DNA of 64,000 nt from Tenacibaculum sp. MAR_2010_89 (GCF_900105985.1 NZ_FNUB01000004.1:37501-101500); one strand, 5' to 3'. Positions 44,567 through 55,124 are shown, counted from the stretch's first letter. Made by a program: numbers and translations. Notes: a model not told the origin generated them from the sequence alone.

Positions 44567-46543
44567 TTATTCTTTTAATACTTTTTTTAAAGCCACTTTA
44601 CTATTGGTGTTTTCTATTTTTAATAAATAGATTCCACTAGGTAAATTTGTAAAATCAATAATCACTTCTTTACTTTTTATGAGCTCTTCTCCTAAGATGT
44701 TAAATACACTAATACTTTTAATTTTATCTACCTTAGAAAAATTAATAGACAACTTGTTATTTACTGGATTAGGAGCTATTAAAATTCTTTGAGTAAAAAC
44801 ATCATCAATATTAGCTGTAGCAGTACAAGTTTCACTGTAACTAGCTGTAGTATCTTTACACCAACCTCTGTAATTTGTTCCTGTATAACATGTAGGATAA
44901 GTAGCCTGTTTATTATCTACTTCAATACATATTAAGTTTGAATTATTATTAGCAAACATTGTTCTTATCCTACCATTATTACCATTCTTAACATTTAAAT
45001 TCACTAATTTGTTATCTCCACAATTTAAATTTTGAATTAATTTATTATTAGAAACATCTAAACTGGTTAGTTGATTTTCCATACAATATAAACTAACTAA
45101 ACTTGTAGTACCTTTTACTTCTAGAGTTGTTAATTGATTTTCATAACAAGATAATGCTTTTAATTTTTTATTACTAGAAACATTAAGAGTTTTCAGCCTG
45201 TTTTTATAACAGTATAAATTTATTAATTCTTTATTATTAGAAACATCTATACTTCTTAATTGGTTATTATAGCAAAATAGTTCAGTCAAAGCAGTATTAT
45301 TTGCAACATTTAAGCTGCTTAAATAATTATCAGAACATACTAACTTTGTTAGTAACTTATTTTTTGAAACATCTAAATTTGTTATTAAATTTCGAAAGCA
45401 TTGTAAATTGGTTAATTTTATATTCTTAGAAATATCTATACTTCTTAATTGATTTCCCCAACAAGTTAACCCCGTTAAATTAATAAAAGCTTCAATCCCT
45501 TTTAATGATCTAATGCTTCTAAAAGAACAATCAATTGTTTCTGTAAACCTCTCTGCTTCGGTTATTTGAATTTCGGAATCGCCATTTATATTAATACTAG
45601 TATTACTTAATAAGTATTTTTTAAAATTAGCATCAGAAATACTTACATTTTGAGATGCAGTATTACAATCTTCACTATAACTAGCTGTACTATCTATACA
45701 CCAGCCAGCATTCCCATTTTTATTACAGCTAGGTTTTGTTGTATTTTTATCATCTACCTGAATACAGGTTAAATTTGGATTAATATCAGCCCACATAATC
45801 ATGTTGCTATTGTTCCCATTTTTTAAATTTAAACTAGTTAACTTATTATCTGTACAATTTAACCAAGTTAATTTACTAGCATTAGAAACATCAATACTTT
45901 TTATATAATTTTTATTACACCATAATCTATCTAAAGCCTTGTTTTTTGAAACATCTAAACTAGTTAACTGATTATCAGAACATCTTAAAAAATACACTGC
46001 AATATTTTTTGAAACGTCAATATCAGTAAGCTCATTTCTCCAAAAACTTAATCCTTCTAATAAGGTGTTTTTTGAAACATCTAGGTTTGCAAGTTGATTT
46101 GTATTACAATCTAGCCAAGTAAGTTTTGTGTTTTTTGAAATATCTAAACTTCCTAATTTATTTATAGGGCATTTTAACCTATTTAATTCAGTAGCTCCAG
46201 AAACATTTAAACTCGTAAGTTTATTGTTATCACAATACAAGTTTTTTAAAGCTACATTTTTTGAAACATCTAAACTTGTTAATTGATTATTTGAACAGTT
46301 TAATTCTGTTAATGAAGTAAATGCTTCAATACCGGTTAGGTTAGTAATATTTTTATTCATACACCAAATAAGTCCATTATGGGCTTTCGCTTCACTCACT
46401 TGTATCTCATTATCTCCATTAGTGTTTATAGTTTTATTTCCTACCAAATATGCTTTAAAATTGGCATCAGGAATAGAAACGTTTTGAGCAGTTAAAAAAG
46501 AAGCATAGCAAAATACTACTACTAAAAAGTAATACTGTTTCAT
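44567..46543 (-). CDS. Secreted leucine-rich repeat protein with T9SS sorting domain
   Basis: 658 residues. Sec signal (FLVVVFCYASFLTAQ). Two homologous halves (about 20-293 and 296-575), each beginning NVSIPDANFK / NVSISDANFK, carry 20-21-residue repeats of the form L(T/R)xLDVSKNxxLxxLxCxxNQ with a Cys in most units. Each half ends with a Cys-bounded TASYSE segment. Residues ~585-658 form a type IX C-terminal domain (IAPNPVNNKLSINFS, GIYLLKIENTNS) so the protein is probably exported by T9SS and held on the surface. Likely an adhesin or binding scaffold. Confidence 0.88.
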   Translation of the reverse strand: MKQYYFLVVVFCYASFLTAQNVSIPDANFKAYLVGNKTINTNGDNEIQVSEAKAHNGLIWCMNKNITNLTGIEAFTSLTELNCSNNQLTSLDVSKNVALKNLYCDNNKLTSLNVSGATELNRLKCPINKLGSLDISKNTKLTWLDCNTNQLANLDVSKNTLLEGLSFWRNELTDIDVSKNIAVYFLRCSDNQLTSLDVSKNKALDRLWCNKNYIKSIDVSNASKLTWLNCTDNKLTSLNLKNGNNSNMIMWADINPNLTCIQVDDKNTTKPSCNKNGNAGWCIDSTASYSEDCNTASQNVSISDANFKKYLLSNTSININGDSEIQITEAERFTETIDCSFRSIRSLKGIEAFINLTGLTCWGNQLRSIDISKNIKLTNLQCFRNLITNLDVSKNKLLTKLVCSDNYLSSLNVANNTALTELFCYNNQLRSIDVSNNKELINLYCYKNRLKTLNVSSNKKLKALSCYENQLTTLEVKGTTSLVSLYCMENQLTSLDVSNNKLIQNLNCGDNKLVNLNVKNGNNGRIRTMFANNNSNLICIEVDNKQATYPTCYTGTNYRGWCKDTTASYSETCTATANIDDVFTQRILIAPNPVNNKLSINFSKVDKIKSISVFNILGEELIKSKEVIIDFTNLPSGIYLLKIENTNSKVALKKVLKE

Positions 46544-46851
46544 AGTTTTTTTTTAAAAATTTTGAGCAAAATTAATAAAATATTCATTGTTTACAAATTA
46601 CCTAAATTAGCTTTTGAAGTTATTAAGTAACTTTCTTCGTTTTATATAAGATGAAGACATTCTTTGCAACTATTACAAAGTTAAAATTTCTTACACTTTT
46701 CAATATTTTTACAATAGGCCTTCTTACTAAACTTAAAAGTGATAATTTATTACTTGATGAAACTGTACTCTTAAGTTTCTCATTCGATTTGTAATTGCTT
46801 AAATTAGATGCTTAAACTTCGATGTAAATTATTTATAAATACCTAAACTAA
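46544..46851. other. Intergenic region
   Basis: 308 bases between the divergent leucine-rich repeat and FRG genes, rich in A/T tracts. I see no gene and no clear terminator or promoter. Confidence 0.4.
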
Positions 46852-47679
46852 ATGGCAATAGGAAATATAGCAGATTTTGTAAAGGAATTACAGAATATTC
46901 CAAAAATGAAGAACTATGAGCTCTTTTTCAGAGGGCACTCTGATTTGAATTATGGTTTAGAACCAAGCATTTATAGAAATAAAAGATTAATATCTAATGA
47001 AAATAAACTGTTCAAAGAATTTATTTTAAGAACCCCTTCAGATTTTTTAAATGAGAAAAGTGCTTTAGAAAAACTAGTGAAAATGCAACACTATGGTTTA
47101 CCCACACGACTGTTAGATATTACAACTAACCCGCTTGTTGCTTTATACTTTGCAAGCAGCAGTAAAGGAAAAAGAGATGGAAAAGTAGTTGCTTTTAAAG
47201 TACCTAAGAAAGATATCAAATATTACGACAGTGATACCGTAAGTGTTATTGCTAACATTGCTAAAAGACCTAGCTCTTTTTCAGTTGAGAAAATAAGGGA
47301 TTTAAGTACTAAAGAGTTTAACGATGAAATAGGATACTTGATTCACGAAATTAAAGAAGAGAAATCTTACTTTCAATCAATAATCAATCCTGAAGACATT
47401 GAACGAGTTGTTGCTGTGAAAGTAAAACAGAGTAATAATAGGATAATTAAACAAAGTGGTGCTTTTTTAATATTTGGTATTGACGGACATAAAACCAAAC
47501 CAGCTAAAATACCCAATGAATGGATATTAAATCTTGATTCAACAGGTGTAGATTTCAACATTAACAACGATAGTAAAGAAAATATAATCAACGAATTAAA
47601 TGTATTAGGAATTAATGAGTCTACCTTGTTCCCTGAACTTGAAAATCAAGCAAAATACCTTAAGAAGTACTATGGGTAA
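46852..47679 (+). CDS. FRG-domain protein
   Basis: 275 residues. The FRG domain spans residues ~1-130: YELFFRGHSDLNYGLEPSIY (the FRG motif itself) and MQHYGLPTRLLDITTNPLVA, then LYFASS. FRG is shared by ADP-ribosylation-type toxins and phage-defence proteins, and other members have no known partner. The C-terminal half (from ~180) has helices and no obvious second domain. It stands alone. A defence function is an inference from family occurrence only. Confidence 0.85.
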   Translation: MAIGNIADFVKELQNIPKMKNYELFFRGHSDLNYGLEPSIYRNKRLISNENKLFKEFILRTPSDFLNEKSALEKLVKMQHYGLPTRLLDITTNPLVALYFASSSKGKRDGKVVAFKVPKKDIKYYDSDTVSVIANIAKRPSSFSVEKIRDLSTKEFNDEIGYLIHEIKEEKSYFQSIINPEDIERVVAVKVKQSNNRIIKQSGAFLIFGIDGHKTKPAKIPNEWILNLDSTGVDFNINNDSKENIINELNVLGINESTLFPELENQAKYLKKYYG

Positions 47680-47759
47680 ACAATTAATAAACGAAACTAA
47701 CTATTACAATTTTCAAGTTCTAATATCTTTTTATATAAATTAGCACAAAATGCTATACC

Positions 47760-48299
47760 ATGAAAGCAGTTATTAAAATATGCGCCCTTTTATTAATTTT
47801 CAACTTACAGTCTTGTAAAAATCTAGTTCAAAATACTAAAAATCAACAATTAACGACTGTGTTTGATTTCTCAACCATTGAGAAATTTAGGAATTCTAAA
47901 TCTAAAGGATTATTTATTAACGATTACGATAACCTATTTACTACTGTTCAAATAAACGAACTTTCAGATATTATTTATAACTATAATTTAAAAACAACAC
48001 GACAAATAGTACTTGTAACCATTGACAATATTACCCCATATACTGATATTCAAAAATACGCTACCGATTTATCAAACTATTGGGGTGTTGGAACTTCTGA
48101 AAAAAATAATGGCCTTACAATCTTACTATGTAAATCTTGTAAAAAAATCACCATTGTAACTGGTACCGGTACTCAATTGATTTTAACTGATGAAATTTGT
48201 AAAAAAGTAATCGATGAAAAAATAATCCCTGAATTTAAACAAGGAAATTATTATACTGGTTTAAAAAATGGACTACTTGAATTAATTGATAAGTGGTAG
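47760..48299 (+). CDS. TPM-domain lipoprotein (YgcG-like)
   Basis: 179 residues. Lipoprotein signal ending LQSC (Cys19). TPM_phosphatase domain ~55-175: GLFINDYDNLFTTVQINELS, TTRQIVLVTIDNITPYTDIQ, ATDLSNYWGVGTSEKNNGLT and FKQGNYYTGLKNGLLELI. The family includes thylakoid TLP18.3 and bacterial envelope proteins with unclear activity. There is no C-terminal glycine-rich helix as in the long TPM proteins. Periplasmic, lipid-anchored. Confidence 0.82.
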   Translation: MKAVIKICALLLIFNLQSCKNLVQNTKNQQLTTVFDFSTIEKFRNSKSKGLFINDYDNLFTTVQINELSDIIYNYNLKTTRQIVLVTIDNITPYTDIQKYATDLSNYWGVGTSEKNNGLTILLCKSCKKITIVTGTGTQLILTDEICKKVIDEKIIPEFKQGNYYTGLKNGLLELIDKW

Positions 48300-48315
48300 A
48301 TAAATAATTATACTA

Positions 48316-49947
48316 CTACAAATCTATTTCTTTTAACGCCTTGATATTATTACGTTCCAAGAAAGCATCAATAGTTTCAAAGTGCTCAATAACACGTTGG
48401 TCTTTAAATTCAAATACTTTTTGTGATAATCCTTGTAAGAAATCACGGTCGTGAGATACTAGTATTAATGTTCCATCAAAATGCAACAATGCTTCTTTAA
48501 TTACATCTTTTGAACGTAAATCTAAATGATTTGTAGGTTCATCTAAAATCAATACGTTTACAGGCTCTAACAATAACTTAACCATCGCCAAACGTATTTT
48601 TTCTCCTCCAGAAAGTACTTTTACTTTTTTATCAATATCCTCGCCACCAAACATAAAACGACCAAGAATATTTTTTATTTGTGTACGAACATCTCCTTCT
48701 GCAACCTCATCTACCGTTTGAAAAACAGTTAACTCAGGATCTAATAACGAAGCTTGATTTTGCGCAAAATATCCTACTTTAGCGTTATGTCCTAATCCAC
48801 ATTCTCCTTCAAAATCAATTTCTCCCATAATAGCTTTTATCATGGTTGACTTCCCTTCTCCATTTCTTCCAACAAAAGATACTTTCTCTCCACGTGCAAT
48901 TGAAAAACTTGCTTCTTTAAATACTATTAAATCACCGTATTTTTTAGTTAAGTTCTCAACCTTTACTGGATAATCTCCAGAACGAGGAGATGGTGGAAAG
49001 CGTAATTTTAAAGAAGTTGTATCTACCTCATCTATTTCAATAGGAACAATTTTTTCTAACATTCGCTCACGTGATGCTACTTGATTCGTTTTTGAATAGG
49101 TTCCTTTAAAACGTTCTATGAACCCTTTAATATCAGCAATTGTTTTTTGTTGCTCTTGATACGCTTTTAACTGATGTGATCTACGTTCTTTCCGTAACTC
49201 TAAATAATGGGAATAATTAGCTTTATAGTCATGAACTGTCCCCATAGTAACCTCAATAGTTCTATTAGTAATATTATCAATAAATGCTTTATCATGTGAT
49301 ATTACTACAACTGCTTTCGCTTTATTCAATAAAAAGTTTTCCAACCAAATTACAGACTCAATATCCACATGGTTAGTAGGCTCATCTAATAAAATTAAAT
49401 CAGGTTTTTGCAATAGTATTTTAGCTAATTCAATACGCATTCTCCAACCTCCACTAAATTCAGAAGTTAATCTTTCAAAATCATTTTGCTTAAAACCTAA
49501 TCCTTTTAACGCTTTTTCAACCTCAGCCTCGTAGTTAACTTCTTCTAACGCATAATAACTTTCTCCTAAATCAGAAACACGCTCAATAATTTTCATGTAC
49601 TCTTCCGATTCATAATCAGTACGTGTTTCTAACTGTTTATTTAGCGATTCCATTTCATTTTTCATTGCAAAAATTGCTTCAAAAGCTTTGGATGCTTCCT
49701 CACGTACTGTACATTTATCTTCCATTAATAAATGCTGGGGTAAATAGGCAATTACTGTATCTTTAGGACTTCTTACGGCTCCTTTAGTAGCTTTAGAAAC
49801 TCCTGCTATAATTTTCATCATAGTAGATTTTCCTGCCCCATTTTTACCCATTAAGGCAATTTTGTCATTTTCATTAATAACAAAAGACACATCACTAAAC
49901 AAAGCCTTTCCACTAAATTCAACTGTTAATTGATCTACAGTAATCAT
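48316..49947 (-). CDS. ABC-F family ATPase
   Basis: 543 residues with two ABC ATPase domains and no membrane segment: Walker A GKNGAGKST (~34) and GRNGEGKST (~353), signatures SGGWRMRIEL and LSGGEKIRLAM, Walker B LILLDEPTNHVD and VLILDEPTNHLD. The linker ERRSHQLKAYQEQQKTIADI differs from EttA (21660-23351). It probably acts on the ribosome or in rescue of stalled translation; the subtype is YbiT/Uup-like by overall length. Monocistronic. Confidence 0.92.
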   Translation of the reverse strand: MITVDQLTVEFSGKALFSDVSFVINENDKIALMGKNGAGKSTMMKIIAGVSKATKGAVRSPKDTVIAYLPQHLLMEDKCTVREEASKAFEAIFAMKNEMESLNKQLETRTDYESEEYMKIIERVSDLGESYYALEEVNYEAEVEKALKGLGFKQNDFERLTSEFSGGWRMRIELAKILLQKPDLILLDEPTNHVDIESVIWLENFLLNKAKAVVVISHDKAFIDNITNRTIEVTMGTVHDYKANYSHYLELRKERRSHQLKAYQEQQKTIADIKGFIERFKGTYSKTNQVASRERMLEKIVPIEIDEVDTTSLKLRFPPSPRSGDYPVKVENLTKKYGDLIVFKEASFSIARGEKVSFVGRNGEGKSTMIKAIMGEIDFEGECGLGHNAKVGYFAQNQASLLDPELTVFQTVDEVAEGDVRTQIKNILGRFMFGGEDIDKKVKVLSGGEKIRLAMVKLLLEPVNVLILDEPTNHLDLRSKDVIKEALLHFDGTLILVSHDRDFLQGLSQKVFEFKDQRVIEHFETIDAFLERNNIKALKEIDL

Positions 49948-50555
49948 AAATTATTCATTTTGAATCGCGAAAATACTAATTTTGTTGGTGTCTATTTTGA
50001 TTATTTAAATAGGTTTTTTATTAACTTAATTACTAGCTAATAAAATTTTGAGTTCCGTTTATACTGCTATTTAAATATATAAGCAAAACTAATTCGATCA
50101 CTTACTTAATAAATGTTATTTATATCTATTTATTTTTATATTAGTTGTACCTTGTAACACATATAACTCTCTTATAAAGAAATATTTTTATCTGTTTTTA
50201 GTTATACATACTCAAAATCAGTGTTTTTAATACTTGCAAATTATTTCTTTAAATGATCAATTTATTTTTCCAAAACGCCGCAGCTGGTCTTCTTTATTCA
50301 GATGAATTATCTCTTGAAATTAATTCCATTTCTAGTCTTTCAAGTTTACGATTAGTATTGGAAATTTCTGTTATACGTTCTGAACCTCTATCTGCTAAAA
50401 ACTCTCTTGTTTATTTTGTTATAAAAAACGACAAACTAAGCGGAAAAGTAAAACACCAGATTGTTACTCATTTTGAAAGCCATGATAGGTTCCGGTTTTA
50501 TTAACTAAGTTTTCCTTCTTTAATATTATAATGCATTAAAAAAACTATTTTATAC
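49948..50555. other. Intergenic region without a supported gene
   Basis: 608 bases. A short plus-strand ORF (50253-50504) has no recognisable features. On the minus strand one frame gives a short protein-like stretch (LERLEMELISRDNSSE) ending at about 50301 with an upstream stop, which might be the tail of a lost gene. No hairpin of note. Confidence 0.45.
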
Positions 50556-53270
50556 TTATAAGGTATAAACAAACCTAAAAGTAACAAAACGGGGCTGAAT
50601 AAATGTTTCAGAACTAAATACTGAAAAATTATTAGCACTACTTCTTATTTGAGAATCTATATTTAATAAATTGGTTGCTTTAATTTCATATTCCCATTTT
50701 GCATCTCTGTTTTTTCTATACGAAAGAGTTGCATTCCAGTTTTGAAAAGACTGTGATTCTCCATTTCCAAGATCTTGATTAGTATATGAATAATTAGTAC
50801 GAAAAGAAACTGTTTTCCATATATAGGCATCAAACTCAATTGAAGGTGCATTGGTTACAAAAGTTGTTTTACGACTTCCTTGATTGTTTGTAGATACACT
50901 ATAACGATATCTTAAATTTATATTAGGTGCCTTTAAATAATTTGTACGAATACCAGGCGTATAGCTTTGAGTGTACCTTTCATTTAATGATTGTACTCCC
51001 TGAATAAATTGATTAATTTTACTATAATTAAAACTTGTACTTAAACTTGCTCTTATTTTACCAAATGTTCTTTGTACACGGCTAAACACATTCACATTTT
51101 CATCTGCAAAATTAGAATTAAAAAAAGTACTGGTTCTAATTACATTTTCAAAGTTTGTTACACTTCTTACTTGATCAATATTACTTGAATATGCTGCCCT
51201 TGCAAATACATTAGTATAATTAAACAAATTAAAACTACTGTAAAAAAGACTAATATTATGTGATAATGCATTTTGAAGTTCTGGGGCACCAAATTGAATA
51301 CTATTGTAATTATTCAACATCAAGCCTTCAGCTAAACGTGTTACATCAGTAAATTGATTTCGCATTTCATAGCGTAATGTTAAAGCCTCGCTTTTTTTAA
51401 ATTGTATTCTGGTTTCAAAGTCTGGTAAAATTCTAAAAAAATTATCTTCATATACTTTTCCAAATTGAATATTCTTATTTCCGTAAGCATGAACCGAAAA
51501 ACCAGGTGTAACAGTAAACTTTCCTTTTTTAAAACGATAGTGAACTCCTAAATATATATCACTAAAATTATATTCAATATCATTGCTTGCCTTCCCATTA
51601 TTGATTGTAGGAGTAGGATTAAACCTTGATCCATTATCAAGAAACTGAAAAATAGTTGAATTAAATTCTTGCTTACTTAAAATAGTTCCTAATGTTAGAT
51701 TTAAATTACTTTTAGTATTAATAATATTATAGTAATCTAATTTAGCATCTAATTGATTGGATTTAATGCGCCTGTTTTGAGCAAGATTGTATGTATTTAA
51801 AGATGTATCTAAACCTAAAGCATTTGCTGTTGTATCAAATGGATCATTAGCATTAGGATCATTTACTAACACAGCATTATAAAATGGATCTTCATTTTTG
51901 ATTAAGTGCTGAGCCTCTAAAGCAAAAATATTCGTTTCATTTAAAGTGTAATAGTAGTTTATATTTTGATTGATACTATATGGTGTAACTTCATCTATTT
52001 GATTCGTATTACCAACTACTGTAGAAAATATGTTTTGATTTTGTCTATCATTTGATATTCTTCCAATCACATCGTAATCTACTTGATTATTTACATTAGG
52101 TTTGTAAGATGCACTTAGTTTTAACAATCCTTGATTTGAACGTTCATTACTAGTTTGTTCAGTAGCTTCATCTGGAATTCCCAAATCTTTATTTGTATAT
52201 TGAACAAAACTTGTTTCTTTAGAAAGTATTTGACTACTATTGTAAATAAGGAAACCACTTAAATCTAATGATTTTTTAGGAGAATAACTAAAGTTTGCTG
52301 TTGCTAGTTGATTTTCAATCTCTAAAGCATTCCCTTGGCTAGTTAAAAAATTAAGGCTGTTATCTCCTAAATTTATACTTGTCCCACTACTTCTACTTGG
52401 AGCTCTAAAACCTCCTCCGAAACCTCTAATATCTCTTCGGTTTAAAGCTACTTCTCCAATATTATTAACATCTCCTATAAAATTTACACTGTACTTAGGT
52501 GTATAATAAAACAACTTCGGTTGTACTAAGTAAAGTTCTTCCTGTGGTGCTGTTCCTGCTCCTACCGTTACGTTACCAAACCAAAAACTCTCTTTTCCTT
52601 TTTTCAACTTGATATTTAAAGCAACATTATCTTGATTATTTCTTACACTACTTAGTTGACCTACTTCTGAATAATTACGTAGAACTTGAATTTTATCTAC
52701 TGCTTTTGAAGGAATATTTTTCGTTGCTAATTTGGTGTCTCCATCAAAAAAATCTTTTCCATTTACCATTAACTTATTAACTACCTTACCTTCTACCTCT
52801 ATTTGTCCTTCTTCATTTATCTCTACTCCTGGTAGCTTTTCTAAAACGTCCTCTAACTTTCTTTCTGTTCCATTTTTAAAAGAATCTGCATTATAAATTA
52901 AAGTGTCTCCTTTTATAGTCACTGGCATTTCATAAGTAACTTCTACTTCATCTAAAGTATTATCTAACTGCAGTGTAAAGTTTTTAATAATTTTATTTTC
53001 TTTAGTAACCAAAACTTCTTCTAACGTTTTCATTCCCACATAGCTTATTTGAACTTTATATGTTTCATTCTTTTTAAGTTCTAACTTGTATGTACCATCA
53101 GAATTGGTAATTCCATATGATTCTAATAAATCTGTTGCTTTATTTATAGCTATTACATTTGCTAATTCTAAAGGAGTATTTAAACTATCTTTTACAATTC
53201 CTTGAAAACTTATTTGTGCGTAGGAATTGATTATTATAAATAAAAACAAGAAACTAACTGTTTTTTTCAT
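50556..53270 (-). CDS. TonB-receptor-like outer-membrane beta-barrel protein with carboxypeptidase-like domain
   Basis: 904 residues. Sec signal (FLFLFIIINSYAQ). Residues ~20-105 are the CarboxypepD_reg-like domain (FQGIVKDSLNTPLELANVIA, SDGTYKLELKKNETYKVQIS). A plug-like part with VLEKLPGVEINEEGQIEVEG follows (~140-235), then a long beta-barrel with the outer-membrane family ending RFVTFRFVYTL. It fits the Bacteroidota outer membrane beta-barrel protein family (PF14905). Substrate unknown. The GLPGLI gene lies directly upstream on the same strand, 41 bases away, as is usual for this family. Confidence 0.88.
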   Translation of the reverse strand: MKKTVSFLFLFIIINSYAQISFQGIVKDSLNTPLELANVIAINKATDLLESYGITNSDGTYKLELKKNETYKVQISYVGMKTLEEVLVTKENKIIKNFTLQLDNTLDEVEVTYEMPVTIKGDTLIYNADSFKNGTERKLEDVLEKLPGVEINEEGQIEVEGKVVNKLMVNGKDFFDGDTKLATKNIPSKAVDKIQVLRNYSEVGQLSSVRNNQDNVALNIKLKKGKESFWFGNVTVGAGTAPQEELYLVQPKLFYYTPKYSVNFIGDVNNIGEVALNRRDIRGFGGGFRAPSRSSGTSINLGDNSLNFLTSQGNALEIENQLATANFSYSPKKSLDLSGFLIYNSSQILSKETSFVQYTNKDLGIPDEATEQTSNERSNQGLLKLSASYKPNVNNQVDYDVIGRISNDRQNQNIFSTVVGNTNQIDEVTPYSINQNINYYYTLNETNIFALEAQHLIKNEDPFYNAVLVNDPNANDPFDTTANALGLDTSLNTYNLAQNRRIKSNQLDAKLDYYNIINTKSNLNLTLGTILSKQEFNSTIFQFLDNGSRFNPTPTINNGKASNDIEYNFSDIYLGVHYRFKKGKFTVTPGFSVHAYGNKNIQFGKVYEDNFFRILPDFETRIQFKKSEALTLRYEMRNQFTDVTRLAEGLMLNNYNSIQFGAPELQNALSHNISLFYSSFNLFNYTNVFARAAYSSNIDQVRSVTNFENVIRTSTFFNSNFADENVNVFSRVQRTFGKIRASLSTSFNYSKINQFIQGVQSLNERYTQSYTPGIRTNYLKAPNINLRYRYSVSTNNQGSRKTTFVTNAPSIEFDAYIWKTVSFRTNYSYTNQDLGNGESQSFQNWNATLSYRKNRDAKWEYEIKATNLLNIDSQIRSSANNFSVFSSETFIQPRFVTFRFVYTL

Positions 53271-53311
53271 GATGTGAAATGACTTATGGTTTATAAAAAG
53301 TTTTATTTTAA

Positions 53312-54118
53312 CTATCTCCTTCTTCTTCCTCTGTTATTTCTCATTTCAATCATTTTTCCTTTAATAGTTTTTTGGTATTCACTCTTTGTTATTTCTTTTC
53401 CTTTTTCAGGAGCCTCTATAATTATTTCTTCTTTAGGATTTAAAACTACTTTAGAACACAACATAATGGTATTTCCAGCTCCTACCTCAAGTATAAGTCC
53501 TGGTAATCCCCAATATTCTGCAGGACCATGGCTAACGGGTATCTGTGGTGTATACCAAGCTTCGACATCTGTCATTTTCACAGTTTCTTCTTTATCTTTA
53601 CTTGGCCTTAAATCGCTCCATGAAAAATTATACCACGTTAACTCTGATGTTGGTATAGACGCAGTAGCCTTAAAACACAAATACTTTCCTATTTTTTTAG
53701 ATTCTTTTCCAAGTTTCCACTTAATTACTTGTAACTTGTCTTTTACTAAAAATTTTTTCCCATAAAACTCTTGACTTTGTACCAATGTATTTTCTTTTAC
53801 ATTTTTGTATTGTTCTCCTTGTGTAAAATTTTTCCCCCAAGAATCTGTTGCTCCAGAAATAGCATCTAACTTATCTTCTTCTTTAAAATAAGATTCTTTT
53901 TTATTAAAATTTAATACATATGTTTTTTCTAATCTATTTTTTAAACGTGCTTGAATTTTCTTTTTCTGAGCTTCGCTCATTCTTGCTCCCCATCGGCCTA
54001 ACTCCATTTTAGATTTAGAAAAATATACTGCTTGACCAGTAAACTCTTTTGCTGTTGGTTTAAAAGATACAAGAATGAAAAAAATAAGAAAACTTAATTT
54101 ATAAAGAATTGGTTTCAT
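53312..54118 (-). CDS. GLPGLI-family protein
   Basis: 268 residues. Signal peptide at the N-terminus (YKLSFLIFFILVSFKPTA). The hallmark YWGLPGLILEVGAGN occurs near residue 200, in the typical context DVEAWYTPQIPVSHGPAEYW. The C-terminus is basic (MRNNRGRRRR). GLPGLI proteins are secreted proteins of unknown function that almost always accompany a TonB-receptor-like barrel, here 50556-53270, and the two probably work together. Confidence 0.92.
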   Translation of the reverse strand: MKPILYKLSFLIFFILVSFKPTAKEFTGQAVYFSKSKMELGRWGARMSEAQKKKIQARLKNRLEKTYVLNFNKKESYFKEEDKLDAISGATDSWGKNFTQGEQYKNVKENTLVQSQEFYGKKFLVKDKLQVIKWKLGKESKKIGKYLCFKATASIPTSELTWYNFSWSDLRPSKDKEETVKMTDVEAWYTPQIPVSHGPAEYWGLPGLILEVGAGNTIMLCSKVVLNPKEEIIIEAPEKGKEITKSEYQKTIKGKMIEMRNNRGRRRR

Positions 54119-54378
54119 AATGAGAGTTGATTTAATTTTTGTTTAACAAATATACATAAACATTAAACAAAACAATATTTCTTTAAAGAAATTTAACATT
54201 TACTCAGGATTTAAAGATACTAAAAACCAATATTTTATGCATGTTTAGTGGAGGTCTTAGAGTTAAAACATAGAGAAATCAATAAAACAATTATGTTAAA
54301 ATTTGTTCATTTGGCTTAAATTTTGATGCTTTCTCAGCTTAAAATCACAAACCAAAAGCATTAAAAAAATCTAATTAT

Positions 54379-55080
54379 ATGGGTAAATTATCTTTTAGAG
54401 AAGTAAAAGAACTAGCATCAACTAAAAATTTAACTGATAAAACTTATTTTACTCCATTTGGAGGTGGGGTAAATAAGAAAGCATACGGAATTAACAATTC
54501 TCCTTGGATTGTATTGAGTGCTCCTAAATCAAAAGAGCGTTTAATTAAAGCAGAAATTGATCAAATTTTATCCCTTAAGAAAAATGGTGTTTACACACCT
54601 GACTTAGGAGTTTCAACTACTGATGAAGCTATTTTTGAGGTTCAAGAAAATACTGAGAAAAAAATTGCTTTTATTGAAGAAAAAATTGATGGATTTGAAA
54701 TACCTAGAGCTGGCACCGCTTTTTCAGAAGATGAAGTTAAAAAATTCAGTATTCAAATTCTTAAATTTATAGCAACTCAACCTACTATAGAAGATGCTGA
54801 AATAAAAAGAGAAAATGCCATTAAAAGTATTGAGCTTTTAATTCCGCAAATTAAAAAAGCTGATGTTCCAGATTTTCAAGTACGATTTGATAACGCTACA
54901 GGTAAAATATTAACCTTAGATCCTGGTGATCCATTAAACTCTGAAAATGCTCAAGACAAACACTTAAGGTGGTTAAATTTTTGGCAAAAAGATTTAGCTG
55001 ATAAACGCTACTTATCAAGACTTTGGAATGAACAACATCCAAATAATAAAGTAAATTCTAACGGAAGTAGTTGGAAATAA
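54379..55080 (+). CDS. Hypothetical protein, weakly kinase-like
   Basis: 233 residues, family not recognised. No signal or membrane segment. Soluble, with a beta-rich N-terminal half (ITKNVAYGI-like pattern around KKAYGINNSPWIVLSAPKSK), then FIEEKIDGFEIPRAGTAFSE, helices, and a sequence FDNATGKILTLDPGDPLNSE whose order after a helix pair resembles the metal-binding loop of kinase-like folds. The HxD loop is absent, so activity cannot be inferred. Followed by a strong terminator. Confidence 0.5.
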   Translation: MGKLSFREVKELASTKNLTDKTYFTPFGGGVNKKAYGINNSPWIVLSAPKSKERLIKAEIDQILSLKKNGVYTPDLGVSTTDEAIFEVQENTEKKIAFIEEKIDGFEIPRAGTAFSEDEVKKFSIQILKFIATQPTIEDAEIKRENAIKSIELLIPQIKKADVPDFQVRFDNATGKILTLDPGDPLNSENAQDKHLRWLNFWQKDLADKRYLSRLWNEQHPNNKVNSNGSSWK

Positions 55081-55090
55081 AAATTCATTT

Positions 55091-55124
55091 TTTTAAACAC
55101 CATTATTTTAATGGTGTTTTTTTA
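55091..55124. terminator. Bidirectional terminator overlapping the end of the next gene
   Basis: AAACACCATT pairs with AATGGTGTTT, followed by T-run. The last codons of the minus-strand gene (CAC CAT TAA at 55108-55116) lie inside the hairpin. Confidence 0.85.

Noticed and set aside
50253..50504. Short plus-strand ORF
   Set aside because: No recognisable domain, start context or conservation that can be judged; both strands give short protein-like readings, so it may be chance or remnant.
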